A stretch of DNA of 9,021 nt from Methylophilaceae bacterium (GTDB taxonomy: Bacteria; Pseudomonadota; Gammaproteobacteria; Burkholderiales; Methylophilaceae). The notes under the pieces are model-generated. The model saw only the letters and a program-made list of their open reading frames with translations. It was not told where the DNA came from and made no database searches. Location: positions 1 through 9,021 of the forward strand of contig RHAY01000024.1 of the NCBI GenBank assembly GCA_010031285.1. The letters are read 5' to 3'. The first letter of the stretch is position 1, and every line of letters begins with the position of its first letter. A program made the translations under genes and the position numbers. Shown piece after piece: positions 1 through 6,845 of the stretch.

Positions 1-16
1 AAAAATCATAAAATTA

Positions 17-34
17 CCCTGTTATTAATAGGGA
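17..34 (+). promoter_or_regulatory. ompW ribosome site inside a small hairpin
   Basis: AGGGA at 30-34 lies six bases before the ATG at 41. Bases 17-23 (ccctgtt) can pair with 27-33 (aataggg) through one G-T pair and a three-base loop, which would cover the ribosome site. The stem is short and AT-rich apart from three G-C pairs, so a regulatory role is only a possibility. Confidence 0.35.
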
Positions 35-40
35 AATATT

Positions 41-613
41 ATGAAAAAACCACTCATTGCCATTTTAGTTGCTGGCCTTATGGCACCAGCCTTATCTTTC
101 GCTGAAAAAGGCGATATTGTGGTTCGCGCAAGGGTTACTCATATTTCACCGGACGAATCCAGTAAATTAAAAGCGATTAGTACTCTTGATCACAGCCTTG
201 AGGTTGAAAGTAATACAATTCCAGAAATCGACTTTTCTTACTACATCACTAAAAATATTGCGGCTGAATTAATTTTAGCTACAGGGTCAAGACATGATGT
301 AAATATCGTAGGATCTGCCGCACAAAAATTAGGAAGCGTTAATTTATTACCTCCTACATTAACTGCTCAATGGCACTTCAATCCTGATCAGACTTTTGAT
401 CCATATGCTGGTGCAGGATTATCTTATGTTCGCGCTATGGATAATGGTTTATATTCTGCCACTATTCCAACCGGGATTCATATCGATCGTAATATGTGGG
501 GACCAGCCATTCAAGCCGGTATCGATGTCAATCTTCAAATGCCTAATAAAAAATTACTTCTTAATGTTTTAGAAAATTTTTGTATTCCATGCCAGATAGA
601 TTCACCCATATGA
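41..613 (+). pseudogene. ompW: OmpW-family outer-membrane beta-barrel protein, 3' end replaced
   Basis: This is a small outer-membrane beta-barrel protein of the OmpW family, whose members form a narrow hydrophobic channel. The start has a signal peptide: positive MKK, a hydrophobic stretch, and a likely cut after LSFA at residue 21. Family-like segments follow: PEIDFSYYIT (61-70), LLPPTLTAQWHF (102-113), PYAGAGLSYV (121-130) and WGPAIQAGID (153-162). The barrel pattern fits up to about residue 176 (NKKLLLNV). The last 14 residues are not OmpW-like; they are the antisense of the SafE-like gene on the other strand. The open frame is 190 residues against roughly 200-220 for the family, and it lacks the last strand or strands and the terminal aromatic residue needed for barrel insertion. 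The start at 41 has an AGGGA ribosome site at 30-34. Family call is fairly sure; the broken end is clear, its cause is not. Confidence 0.8.
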
Positions 614-927
614 TCAATCCATTGGGGTTGTTTTGCATAAAGCAACATTACAAAACCCCATACAAAAATAATGCCGTGAAAAAAAGTCCAAATAGGATGA
701 AGTGACATGGTTTGATTTGAAAACCAAGCGAGATTATTTACTGAATAGGCTGCGATACCACCTAAGATTCCGTAACCTAAAATACGGCCTATGTGAAATT
801 GCAAAATCTGCCGAGACCCTTGCGCACTGATTGCAGCGCATGGTGCGCCACACATCGCAATACAGTGTGGACCACCCACCAACCCCATAAAAAAAGTTGA
901 TAGAAAAACTGAGAATTGAAAAAGCAT
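535..927 (-). pseudogene. SafE/DsbD_2-like membrane protein, 3' half missing
   Basis: This is the N-terminal part of a polytopic membrane protein annotated as sulfite exporter TauE/SafE family (COG2836, DsbD_2-like fold), often found beside cbb3 oxidase genes and suspected of metal handling. Residues 18-30 carry the hallmark GGPHCIAMCGAPC, with H21, C22, M25, C26 and C30 as candidate metal or redox ligands. Membrane segments are visible at about 1-20, 48-68 and 78-98. Family-like sequence runs to about residue 121 (IWHGIQKFSKTL); the last nine residues are antisense of ompW. Full-length relatives have roughly 210-240 residues, so the distal half is gone. The start ATG overlaps the hemN stop (TAATG at 925-929), so the gene is the second gene of a hemN operon and probably translationally coupled. 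The exact substrate is unknown. Confidence 0.72.
562..572. other. Abrupt join between two broken convergent genes
   Basis: Left of about 568 the plus strand reads as OmpW (N175 and V176 are encoded at 563-568). Right of about 562 the minus strand reads as the SafE-like protein (T121 and L122 are encoded at 567-562). Both lose family resemblance at the same spot, so two genes that would normally each continue are spliced tail to tail with no spacer. The exact base cannot be fixed because the sequences share a few bases at the join. Confidence 0.7.
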
Positions 928-2342
928 TAAAGAATTTTAGAAAATCGCGTACGATTTTGATCCAATTGTAAGTATTGATCAAAAATCATAGCAATTGCAC
1001 GTACAAAAAACCAGCCCGTGTCTGTCACATGAAAACCTGAATCATCTAACTCGATAAAATCTTTTTCCTGAAAATTCTGAAGAAGATTCATCTCATATAA
1101 AAAATATTCTTTGAAGTTAATTAAATAAGCTAACTCAATCGATTCATAATCTAATCGACCCTGGCACATAATTTCCATAATGACAGCGCGTCGCACAATA
1201 TCATCTTTTGAGAGTGCTAATCCTTTAACAATCGGAAAGCGCCCATGATCAAGATGATCATAATAATCTTCTAGCTCTTTTGCATTTTGATTGTAATTAG
1301 CTCCCACACGACCAATCGCGGAGACACCTAATGCAATGATGTCACAATCAGGTTGCGTACTATAACCCTGAAAATTTCTATGTAATCTTCCTTGTCTTTT
1401 TGCGATGGCTAAACTATCTATAGGCAAAGCAAAATGGTCCATGCCTACATAGATATAACCGGCTTCAAGAAATTTTTGAATAGCTAATGACAACATTGCA
1501 ATTTTATTTTTTGCAGGCGGAATATCTTCTTCATAAATGCGTCGCTGAGGCTTGAAGCGCTGAGGTAAATGTGCATATGCATACAAAGCAATACGATCAG
1601 GTTTTAAGCTAATCACCTGATCTAAGGTTTTATTAAATGTCTCCGGCGTTTGCAGTGGCAATCCATAAATTAAATCCATATTAATCGATTCATAACCGTC
1701 TTCATGGGCACTCTTCATGAGAGAAGCAACTTGGTCAAATGGTTGTCTTCGATGAACGGCTTTTTGTACATCGACATTAAAATCTTGCACACCGAAACTT
1801 AAGCGATTAAATCCAATCTCTTTTATTTTTTTTAAACGTTTATCATCAACTGTCCTAGGATCAACTTCAATCGAATATTCACCCTGAGGACTTAATACAA
1901 ATACTTCTTTTAATTTAGTAAAAAGCTCTTCAATTTCTTCATCTGAAAAAAATGTGGGTGAGCCACCACCAAGATGAAGCTGACTCACAACTTGTTTTTG
2001 ACCGAAATAATCGAGATGTAAATCAATTTCTTTCTTCAAATAATCTAAGTACTCGCGAGAACGTTCATGATGTTTTGTGACAATCTTATTGCAAGCACAG
2101 TAAAAACAAAGTGATTCACAAAATGGAATATGAACATAAATCGATAAAGGCTGATTAATTGGACGTAAACGTCTTTGTTCTAAGGCTTCTTTATAAGCAC
2201 TTTCAGTAAAAGCCTCTACAAATCGATCTGCCGTTGGATATGAAGTGTACCTCGGGCCATTGATATCAAATTTTTGTAAAAGTGAAGTCGAAATAGGTGC
2301 TATACCTAATTCTTTATCTCTATTTTTAACTTTAATGTCCAT
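927..2342 (-). CDS. hemN: Oxygen-independent coproporphyrinogen III oxidase (dehydrogenase)
   Basis: HemN is a cytoplasmic radical SAM enzyme that decarboxylates two propionate side chains of coproporphyrinogen III to give protoporphyrinogen IX without oxygen, allowing haem synthesis at low oxygen. The 471-residue length is close to E. coli HemN (457). Visible motifs are PRYTSYPT at 30-37, the cluster motif C75-x3-C79-x2-C82 followed by C84, the glycine-rich SAM motif GGGSPT at 125-130, IEVDPRT at 158-164, GVQDFN at 184-189, DLIYGLP at 223-229 and YAHLP at 256-260. A later HRNFQGYST segment is also typical of true HemN rather than HemW. The ATG at 2342 is the only usable start: an in-frame TAA lies 9 bases upstream. 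The downstream SafE-like gene overlaps its stop. It is divergent from fnr with an FNR box in between, which fits oxygen control. Confidence 0.95.
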   Translation of the reverse strand: MDIKVKNRDKELGIAPISTSLLQKFDINGPRYTSYPTADRFVEAFTESAYKEALEQRRLRPINQPLSIYVHIPFCESLCFYCACNKIVTKHHERSREYLDYLKKEIDLHLDYFGQKQVVSQLHLGGGSPTFFSDEEIEELFTKLKEVFVLSPQGEYSIEVDPRTVDDKRLKKIKEIGFNRLSFGVQDFNVDVQKAVHRRQPFDQVASLMKSAHEDGYESINMDLIYGLPLQTPETFNKTLDQVISLKPDRIALYAYAHLPQRFKPQRRIYEEDIPPAKNKIAMLSLAIQKFLEAGYIYVGMDHFALPIDSLAIAKRQGRLHRNFQGYSTQPDCDIIALGVSAIGRVGANYNQNAKELEDYYDHLDHGRFPIVKGLALSKDDIVRRAVIMEIMCQGRLDYESIELAYLINFKEYFLYEMNLLQNFQEKDFIELDDSGFHVTDTGWFFVRAIAMIFDQYLQLDQNRTRFSKIL

Positions 2343-2361
2343 AAGGCATTAGTGTGCCTTA
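2342..2361 (-). promoter_or_regulatory. Inverted repeat covering the hemN ribosome-binding region
   Basis: TAAGGCA at 2342-2348 and TGCCTTA at 2355-2361 form a perfect seven-base-pair stem with a six-base loop, touching the hemN start codon. In the hemN transcript this folds the only Shine-Dalgarno-like AAGG (2360-2357) into the stem. That AAGG is 14 bases from the hemN ATG, which is too far, but 7 bases from an out-of-frame ATG at 2349 that opens a five-codon frame (MPYGH, 2349-2332) ending just inside hemN. It could be a translational control leader or a protein-binding site; function is inferred only. Confidence 0.4.
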
Positions 2362-2368
2362 GGCCTAA
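2359..2368. repeat. Ten-base palindrome TTAGGCCTAA
   Basis: This perfect palindrome overlaps the right arm of the hemN leader inverted repeat and lies 10 bases from the FNR box. Next to it the hexamer AAATCT occurs twice in tandem (2367-2378). It may be an operator or chance in a short AT-rich region. Confidence 0.35.
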
Positions 2369-2378
2369 ATCTAAATCT

Positions 2379-2392
2379 TTGACGTACATCAA
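2379..2392. promoter_or_regulatory. FNR box between hemN and fnr
   Basis: TTGACGTACATCAA matches the FNR/ANR consensus TTGAT-N4-ATCAA in 9 of 10 defined positions, with the exact four-base spacer. It is the only such match I found in a non-coding part of the window. Its centre is 43 bases from the hemN ATG and 77 bases from the fnr ATG. Activation of hemN from the usual -41.5 position would put the transcript start almost at its ATG, so another promoter geometry, or repression or autoregulation of fnr, is equally possible. I see no strong -10 element for either gene. Confidence 0.8.
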
Positions 2393-2400
2393 GAAGACTT

Positions 2401-2416
2401 CATCTATTCATAGATG
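2401..2416. repeat. Inverted repeat in the fnr leader
   Basis: CATCTA at 2401-2406 and TAGATG at 2411-2416 are perfectly complementary around a four-base TTCA. The repeat lies between the FNR box and the fnr start, so it would fall near the promoter or in the leader. There is no T-run after it, so it is not a terminator. An operator or leader hairpin is possible. Confidence 0.35.
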
Positions 2417-2462
2417 GTTGAATAAGCTAAACTAAAACTTTAAAAACATAAGTACTTTTTGA

Positions 2463-3182
2463 ATGAAAGCTGAAACATTTAAAGTTGCATGCTCTAACTG
2501 TAATCTTCGTGAACTCTGTATGCCTGTCGGTTTTGATGAGAAAGATATGCATAAGCTTGATGAAGTTGTCACGACGCGAAAAAAAATTAAACAAGGTGAG
2601 TTACTCTTTGAAAATGGAGAAACATTTACTTCGCTTTATGCTATTCGAACAGGATTCTTTAAAACTTCTGTAGCATCAGAAGATGGACGTGAACAAGTTA
2701 CCGGCTTTCAAATGGCAGGCGAAATTATAGGCCTCGATGGCATCGTGAGTGATCAACACACATGTAGCGCTGTTGCTCTAGAAGATGCCGAAGTCTGTGT
2801 GATGCCTTTTGATCACATTGAAGATTTATCCAGAGAATTTCCAGTGCTTCAAAAACATGTTCATAAAATTATGAGTCGTGAAATTGTTCGCGAAAACGGC
2901 ATGATGATGCTTCTTGGAAATATGTCAGCTGAAGAGAGACTCGCTAACTTTTTAGTCAATCTCATTCAAAGACTTTTTGCCCGAGGTCAGTCACAATCCG
3001 AATTCATATTAAGAATGTCACGTGAAGAAATTGGAAGTTATTTAGGCCTTAAACTTGAAACAGTCAGTCGTACTTTTTCAAAATATAGTGAAGAGGGCAT
3101 TATTGAAGTTAAACAACGTCATATAAAAATTTTAAAACCAGATGTATTAAAGCAACTCGTTAAATCACCTAACTGCAAATAA
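2463..3182 (+). CDS. fnr: FNR-type oxygen-sensing transcription regulator
   Basis: This is a Crp/FNR-family regulator that binds an oxygen-labile [4Fe-4S] cluster, dimerises under low oxygen and activates or represses target promoters. C10, C13 and C19 near the N-terminus and C101 match the four cluster ligands of E. coli FNR (C20, C23, C29, C122), so it should sense oxygen directly, unlike the cluster-free FixK or Dnr types. A cyclic-nucleotide-like beta-barrel spans about 27-120, a long dimer helix about 130-155, and a winged helix-turn-helix about 160-230. The recognition helix holds E199, S202 and R203 in ETVSR, the same contacts as E209, S212 and R213 of E. coli, so the target should be TTGAT-N4-ATCAA, as found upstream. 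Its 239 residues are near the family's usual length. No clear ribosome site precedes the ATG at 2463. It is divergent from hemN and probably co-transcribed with the following radical SAM gene. Confidence 0.95.
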   Translation: MKAETFKVACSNCNLRELCMPVGFDEKDMHKLDEVVTTRKKIKQGELLFENGETFTSLYAIRTGFFKTSVASEDGREQVTGFQMAGEIIGLDGIVSDQHTCSAVALEDAEVCVMPFDHIEDLSREFPVLQKHVHKIMSREIVRENGMMMLLGNMSAEERLANFLVNLIQRLFARGQSQSEFILRMSREEIGSYLGLKLETVSRTFSKYSEEGIIEVKQRHIKILKPDVLKQLVKSPNCK

Positions 3183-3194
3183 AAAGCTCAATAC

Positions 3195-4046
3195 ATGAGC
3201 ATGTCTAAACAATATCTTAGTATTCATGATCACAGCCGAGAATTAAGCGGCCTTAAATATATTTACTCAGTTATTTCACGGCGCGCAGGTGGCTTATCTA
3301 TTGGTATCAATTTAAATGTCAATAATGCCTGCAATTGGCAATGTATATATTGTGAGATACCTAATCTCACCCGTGGTTCACCACCGCCTATTGAATTAGA
3401 TGTGCTTGAACAAGAGTTGCGTTTTTTCCTCAATGAAATTATGCATGGTGATTACATGGAAAAAAATGTATCTCTTGAAGATCGTCATTTAAAAGACATT
3501 GCTTTTTCAGGTAACGGTGAACCTACGAGTGCAGAAGAATTTCCAGAAGTTATTTCAATTGTAAAAAAATTACTTGAAGAATTTAATTTACTTCACAAAA
3601 TTAAAGTACGACTCATTACAAATGGAAGTTTGATGCATCAGGCATCTGTGATTAAAAGCGTTGAAATGCTAAAAGAAATGAATGGTGAAGTGTGGTTTAA
3701 AGTGGATGCTGCAACTGAAGAAAGCATTAAGACAATTAATCAAGTGAATCTAAAGCCCCATCAAATATTAGAGCGCCTCAAAAACAGCACAAATGCTTGT
3801 CCAACTTTTGTACAAACCTGTATTTTTAGTATTGATGGGAAAGGTCCGAGCAAAAATGATATTAAAGCTTATGTAGCATTAATCCACGAAGTAAAAGACA
3901 ATATTCAAGGTGTTCATCTTTATGGATTAGCAAGACCATCATTACAACCCCAAGCTAAAAAATTGGGTCGCATTAGTGAAGAGGTGCTGCAAGATATTGC
4001 AAAAGAATTAAAAAGCCTCGATATTACAACTACAGTCAGTTTTTAA
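3195..4046 (+). CDS. Radical SAM protein of unknown function (COG0731-like)
   Basis: This is a 283-residue radical SAM protein. The [4Fe-4S] ligands are C46-x3-C50-x2-C53 (CNWQCIYC); the SAM-binding motif is FSGNGEPT at 104-111, followed by LITNGS at 140-145. FKVDAATEES (168-177) resembles the wyosine-synthase-like COG0731 group, but the protein lacks extra domains such as a flavodoxin domain and is not archaeal or eukaryotic TYW1. Its substrate is unknown; C202 and C209 lie in the C-terminal half. It begins 12 bases after the fnr stop, with no promoter-sized gap, so it is probably in the fnr operon and made under the same conditions. A second ATG at 3201 could also serve as start; no strong ribosome site decides between them. 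Its TAA overlaps the stop of the convergent FixH-like gene. Confidence 0.85.
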   Translation: MSMSKQYLSIHDHSRELSGLKYIYSVISRRAGGLSIGINLNVNNACNWQCIYCEIPNLTRGSPPPIELDVLEQELRFFLNEIMHGDYMEKNVSLEDRHLKDIAFSGNGEPTSAEEFPEVISIVKKLLEEFNLLHKIKVRLITNGSLMHQASVIKSVEMLKEMNGEVWFKVDAATEESIKTINQVNLKPHQILERLKNSTNACPTFVQTCIFSIDGKGPSKNDIKAYVALIHEVKDNIQGVHLYGLARPSLQPQAKKLGRISEEVLQDIAKELKSLDITTTVSF

Positions 4047-4297
4047 TATGATTTTGGTTTAATGCCTGTTTGCGCATTATTGCGAGCTTGGGTCGCAGGT
4101 GCCATAGGATCTCTTTTCTCGCTCATTGTTTTATTGATTTCAATTCCCTTTTGATAATAATTATCAATCACTGAATCCGGTCTTGTTACAGCCAAATAAT
4201 AAGTAATGAATGAAGCAATGACAACCAGAAATGGTCCACCTAAAATAAGCCATACATATCCGTTCTTCCACCAAATAGTATTATTTTGATTATCCAT
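4043..4297 (-). CDS. Short FixH-family protein (membrane anchor only)
   Basis: FixH (also CcoH in some species) is a membrane protein needed for cbb3 oxidase assembly. This one has 84 residues. The N-terminal WWKNGYVWLILGGPFLVV and the single membrane helix (about 14-37), followed by the conserved DNYYQKGIEIN (45-55), match the start of the FixH family. The large periplasmic beta-sandwich domain of full-length FixH (about 150-180 residues) is absent; instead there is a polar tail of about 28 residues. The reading frame is intact and ends in a normal stop, so this may be a natural short form rather than damage. An AAGGA ribosome site (4308-4304) six bases before the ATG overlaps the ccoG stop codon. 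It is the last gene of the cco operon and ends against the radical SAM gene. Confidence 0.75.
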   Translation of the reverse strand: MDNQNNTIWWKNGYVWLILGGPFLVVIASFITYYLAVTRPDSVIDNYYQKGIEINKTMSEKRDPMAPATQARNNAQTGIKPKSY

Positions 4298-4306
4298 TTT
4301 TTATCC

Positions 4307-5731
4307 TTAATTTCTCGGCACAATAAATGTCGATTTTTCTTTTACGATTTCATGTGTTTCTTCAGACTCTATTCTAAACATAATTTTATGAGAACCTGAT
4401 TTTTCTACACCATCTGGAATTTGAACTCTTACGGGAATCCATCGTGATTCAGTTGCTTTAATAGCAATAGTTTTATTAGGCTCTAAATTATCTGAATCAA
4501 CAACAATATTATTAAGACCTTCTACATAAATTTTATAATGCTGTCCCTCTTCGAGAGCATTCATAATATTTAATCGATATACGTTCTCAAGCATCCCACC
4601 GTCTGCCAATCGCGCCATGACCCCACGATCTCTCACTACATCAATTCTAAAAGAATTTCTAAACGTAAGGCTCCATAAAACACCTGCAATAATTGTAGAT
4701 AATATAAAACCATATATAAGGACACGTACTCTAAAAATACGCTTTATCATTTCCTGTTTAGACCATCGATTAGTTAAGGCGTTTTCTGTTGTAAATTTTA
4801 TAAGTCCTTTTGGGTACCCCACTTTATCCATGACTGAATTGCAGGCATCTGCACATGCTCCGCAACTGATACATTCATATTGAAGACCCTCTCTAATATC
4901 AATTCCTGTCGGACATACCTGCACACAAATATGGCAATCAATACAGTCGCCAAGTGCTTGATGATCAGCATGTGATGATCTACCTCCGCGAGGTTCACCT
5001 CGTTCTTTGTCGTAACTTACAATTAATGTATCTTTATCAAACATTGCACTTTGAAATCTTGCGTAAGGGCACATGTACTTACATACTTGTTCGCGCATAA
5101 AACCCGCATTGCCATAAGTTGCAAAGGTATAAAAACATAACCAAAAAGTTTCCCACGGGCCTGTGGATAAATATCTCACTTCAGTGAAGAGATCTCTAAT
5201 GGGTGTGAAATAACCTACAAAAGTAAATCCGGTCCAGAATGCAAAAAGTAACCATACCAAATGTTTGCTCGAACGAATGCCAAATTTTTTTGGTGTCCAC
5301 GGCATATCATCGAGTTTCTTTCTTGCCATATGATTACCTTCAATCTTTGATTCGATCCACATAAAGATTTCTGTATAAACGGTTTGGGGACATGTAAAAC
5401 CACACCACAATCGCCCTGCTACGGCTGTGAAAAGAAATAAAGATAGTGCTGAGATAATTAGAATTGCCGTGAGGTAAATGAGATCTTGCGGATATAAAAC
5501 TAATCCATAAATATAAAAACGCTTGCCGTCTAAATCAAAAAGTAGAGCCTGGCGACCACCCCATTGCAACCAAGGCATCCCATAAAAATAAATTTGTGTT
5601 AGCCATACCATGAGCCAACGAAGTTTTGAAAAATAACCTTCGACACCTCTGGGTTGAATTTTTCCTTGCGACTTATAAAGTGAAATGACCTCTTCTTTTG
5701 GAAGAGGTCGATTTGATTCAGATGAACTCAT
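4307..5731 (-). CDS. ccoG: Cytochrome cbb3 oxidase accessory iron-sulfur protein CcoG (FixG)
   Basis: CcoG is an inner-membrane ferredoxin-like protein required for cbb3 assembly in several bacteria, where it is implicated in reducing copper for CcoN. The 474-residue length is normal. Membrane segments lie at about 38-55, 82-104, 158-176, 194-208 and 334-355. C110-x3-C114 (CGFTC) and C217-x3-C221 (CKYMC) are the conserved membrane-side cysteine pairs. Two [4Fe-4S] sites follow: C263, C266, C269, C273 and C287, C290, C293, C297. The C-terminal 110 residues form the Ig-like domain typical of the FixG family. It starts 18 bases after ccoP with no evident Shine-Dalgarno site, and its stop is built into the ribosome site of the FixH-like gene. 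Confidence 0.96.
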   Translation of the reverse strand: MSSSESNRPLPKEEVISLYKSQGKIQPRGVEGYFSKLRWLMVWLTQIYFYGMPWLQWGGRQALLFDLDGKRFYIYGLVLYPQDLIYLTAILIISALSLFLFTAVAGRLWCGFTCPQTVYTEIFMWIESKIEGNHMARKKLDDMPWTPKKFGIRSSKHLVWLLFAFWTGFTFVGYFTPIRDLFTEVRYLSTGPWETFWLCFYTFATYGNAGFMREQVCKYMCPYARFQSAMFDKDTLIVSYDKERGEPRGGRSSHADHQALGDCIDCHICVQVCPTGIDIREGLQYECISCGACADACNSVMDKVGYPKGLIKFTTENALTNRWSKQEMIKRIFRVRVLIYGFILSTIIAGVLWSLTFRNSFRIDVVRDRGVMARLADGGMLENVYRLNIMNALEEGQHYKIYVEGLNNIVVDSDNLEPNKTIAIKATESRWIPVRVQIPDGVEKSGSHKIMFRIESEETHEIVKEKSTFIVPRN

Positions 5732-5749
5732 TAGAGTATTACTAAAAAA

Positions 5750-6652
5750 TTAATGATTTGACATACCCCAAACATAACTTGCAAGGACATGAATTTGTTC
5801 TGGCGTAAATTTAGCTTGCCATGATGGCATTTGATTTGTTTTACCCTCATGGATACGTTTAATAATATTGGCTTCACCTGCACCATGTAACCAAATATTG
5901 TCAGTTAAATTAGGTGCGCCTACGAGTTGATTGCCTTTACCATCAGCTCCGTGACATGCTGCACAGATTGTTGTGAATTTTGTTTTTCCTAACTCAGCGC
6001 GCTTTGCATCATGCTGGCTATTAGATAAACTTAAAACATAATTTGCTACGTTTTTGATATCTTCCTCATTTCCAACGGCAGCGGCCATTGGAGGCATGAC
6101 GCCCATACGACCATTCATAATGGTTTCCTTAATTTTTTCAGGTGAACCACCGTAAAGCCAATCATGATCTGTTAGATTTGGAAAACCTCTCGTACCTCTT
6201 GCATCGGAACCATGACACTGCGCACAATTATTTAAAAATAGTCGCTGGCCAATGCCTTTAGCATTTTCATCTTTTGATAACTCTTCAACGGGCATCGCAG
6301 CAAATTTTGCATAAATGGGTTCGAGTGCTTTATTAGCTTCAGCTATCTCTTTGTCGTATTGTTTATTTTTAGTCCAGCCAAGTTGACCATCATAACGGCC
6401 GAGTCCTGGATATAGCGCTAAATAAACCAACCCGAACACGATCGTAATAGCAAACAAACGTACCCACCATAAAGGTAAAGGATTATTCATCTCTTTAAGG
6501 TCTTCGTCCCATACATGGCCACTCGTACCATCTTTGCTTTTTGTTACTTTAGTTTTGCTTGTTCTCCACAACAATAATGCGCAACCTAAAATACCACCGA
6601 GTGATATAACAATAATTAATGTGGGCCAAAAGTCATTTATAAAATCATTCAT
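5750..6652 (-). CDS. ccoP: cbb3 cytochrome oxidase subunit III, dihaem cytochrome c
   Basis: CcoP is a membrane-bound dihaem cytochrome c that passes electrons towards CcoO and CcoN. The 300 residues show membrane helices at about 12-29 and 63-82, the second preceded by the family signature WDEDLKEMNNPLPLWW (48-63). Two periplasmic cytochrome c domains follow, with haem sites CAQCH at 143-147 and CAACH at 230-234. Likely axial methionines are M186 or M189 in MPPM and M275 in NQMPSW. YDGQLGW at 87-93 is also typical. Its ATG overlaps the ccoQ stop (ATGA at 6649-6652), showing translational coupling. Length and motifs are complete and no residue appears to be missing. Confidence 0.97.
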   Translation of the reverse strand: MNDFINDFWPTLIIVISLGGILGCALLLWRTSKTKVTKSKDGTSGHVWDEDLKEMNNPLPLWWVRLFAITIVFGLVYLALYPGLGRYDGQLGWTKNKQYDKEIAEANKALEPIYAKFAAMPVEELSKDENAKGIGQRLFLNNCAQCHGSDARGTRGFPNLTDHDWLYGGSPEKIKETIMNGRMGVMPPMAAAVGNEEDIKNVANYVLSLSNSQHDAKRAELGKTKFTTICAACHGADGKGNQLVGAPNLTDNIWLHGAGEANIIKRIHEGKTNQMPSWQAKFTPEQIHVLASYVWGMSNH

Positions 6653-6837
6653 TTTCTTTTACCTTTTTTAGCAATTATTTTTTTATGTCTTACAGGTTTT
6701 GCATCTTCAACAAATGGCAAGTTTGCAGCCTCTTTAAAATCTCGACTATTTCTTTTATTCCAGGTCCAAATCAGGATAGATACAAATACAACAAAACTTC
6801 CAACAGTTGCAATTGATCTTAAGTCATTAATATCCAT
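6649..6837 (-). CDS. ccoQ: cbb3 cytochrome oxidase small subunit CcoQ
   Basis: CcoQ is a small single-helix protein that stabilises the cbb3 complex. Its 62 residues contain one membrane helix (about 11-26), then WTWNKRNSRDFKEAANLPF (24-42), the usual CcoQ pattern ending in a charged cytoplasmic tail rich in lysine. It lies 8 bases after ccoO, whose TAA is part of the TAAGGA ribosome site (6848-6843), five bases from the ATG. It overlaps ccoP by four bases. Confidence 0.92.
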   Translation of the reverse strand: MDINDLRSIATVGSFVVFVSILIWTWNKRNSRDFKEAANLPFVEDAKPVRHKKIIAKKGKRK

Positions 6838-6845
6838 ACATATCC

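Noticed and set aside
41..613. OmpW as a complete 190-residue protein with an unusual C-terminus
   Set aside because: The last residues are exactly antisense to conserved SafE-like sequence and lack the terminal barrel strand, so a join is the better explanation.
734..982. Minus-strand open frame of 82 codons across the SafE-like and hemN junction
   Set aside because: It overlaps two recognisable genes in another frame and its protein has no family character.
974..992. TTGATCAAAAATCAT resembling an FNR box
   Set aside because: The spacer is five bases, not four, and it lies inside the 3' end of hemN.
2401..2440. Possible intrinsic terminator formed by the inverted repeat at 2401-2416
   Set aside because: The stem is only six pairs and AT-rich, no T-run follows, and it lies upstream of fnr, not after a gene.
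4617..4883. Plus-strand open frame of 88 codons opposite ccoG
   Set aside because: It is antisense to the ccoG ferredoxin and Ig-like regions, with no ribosome site or family features.
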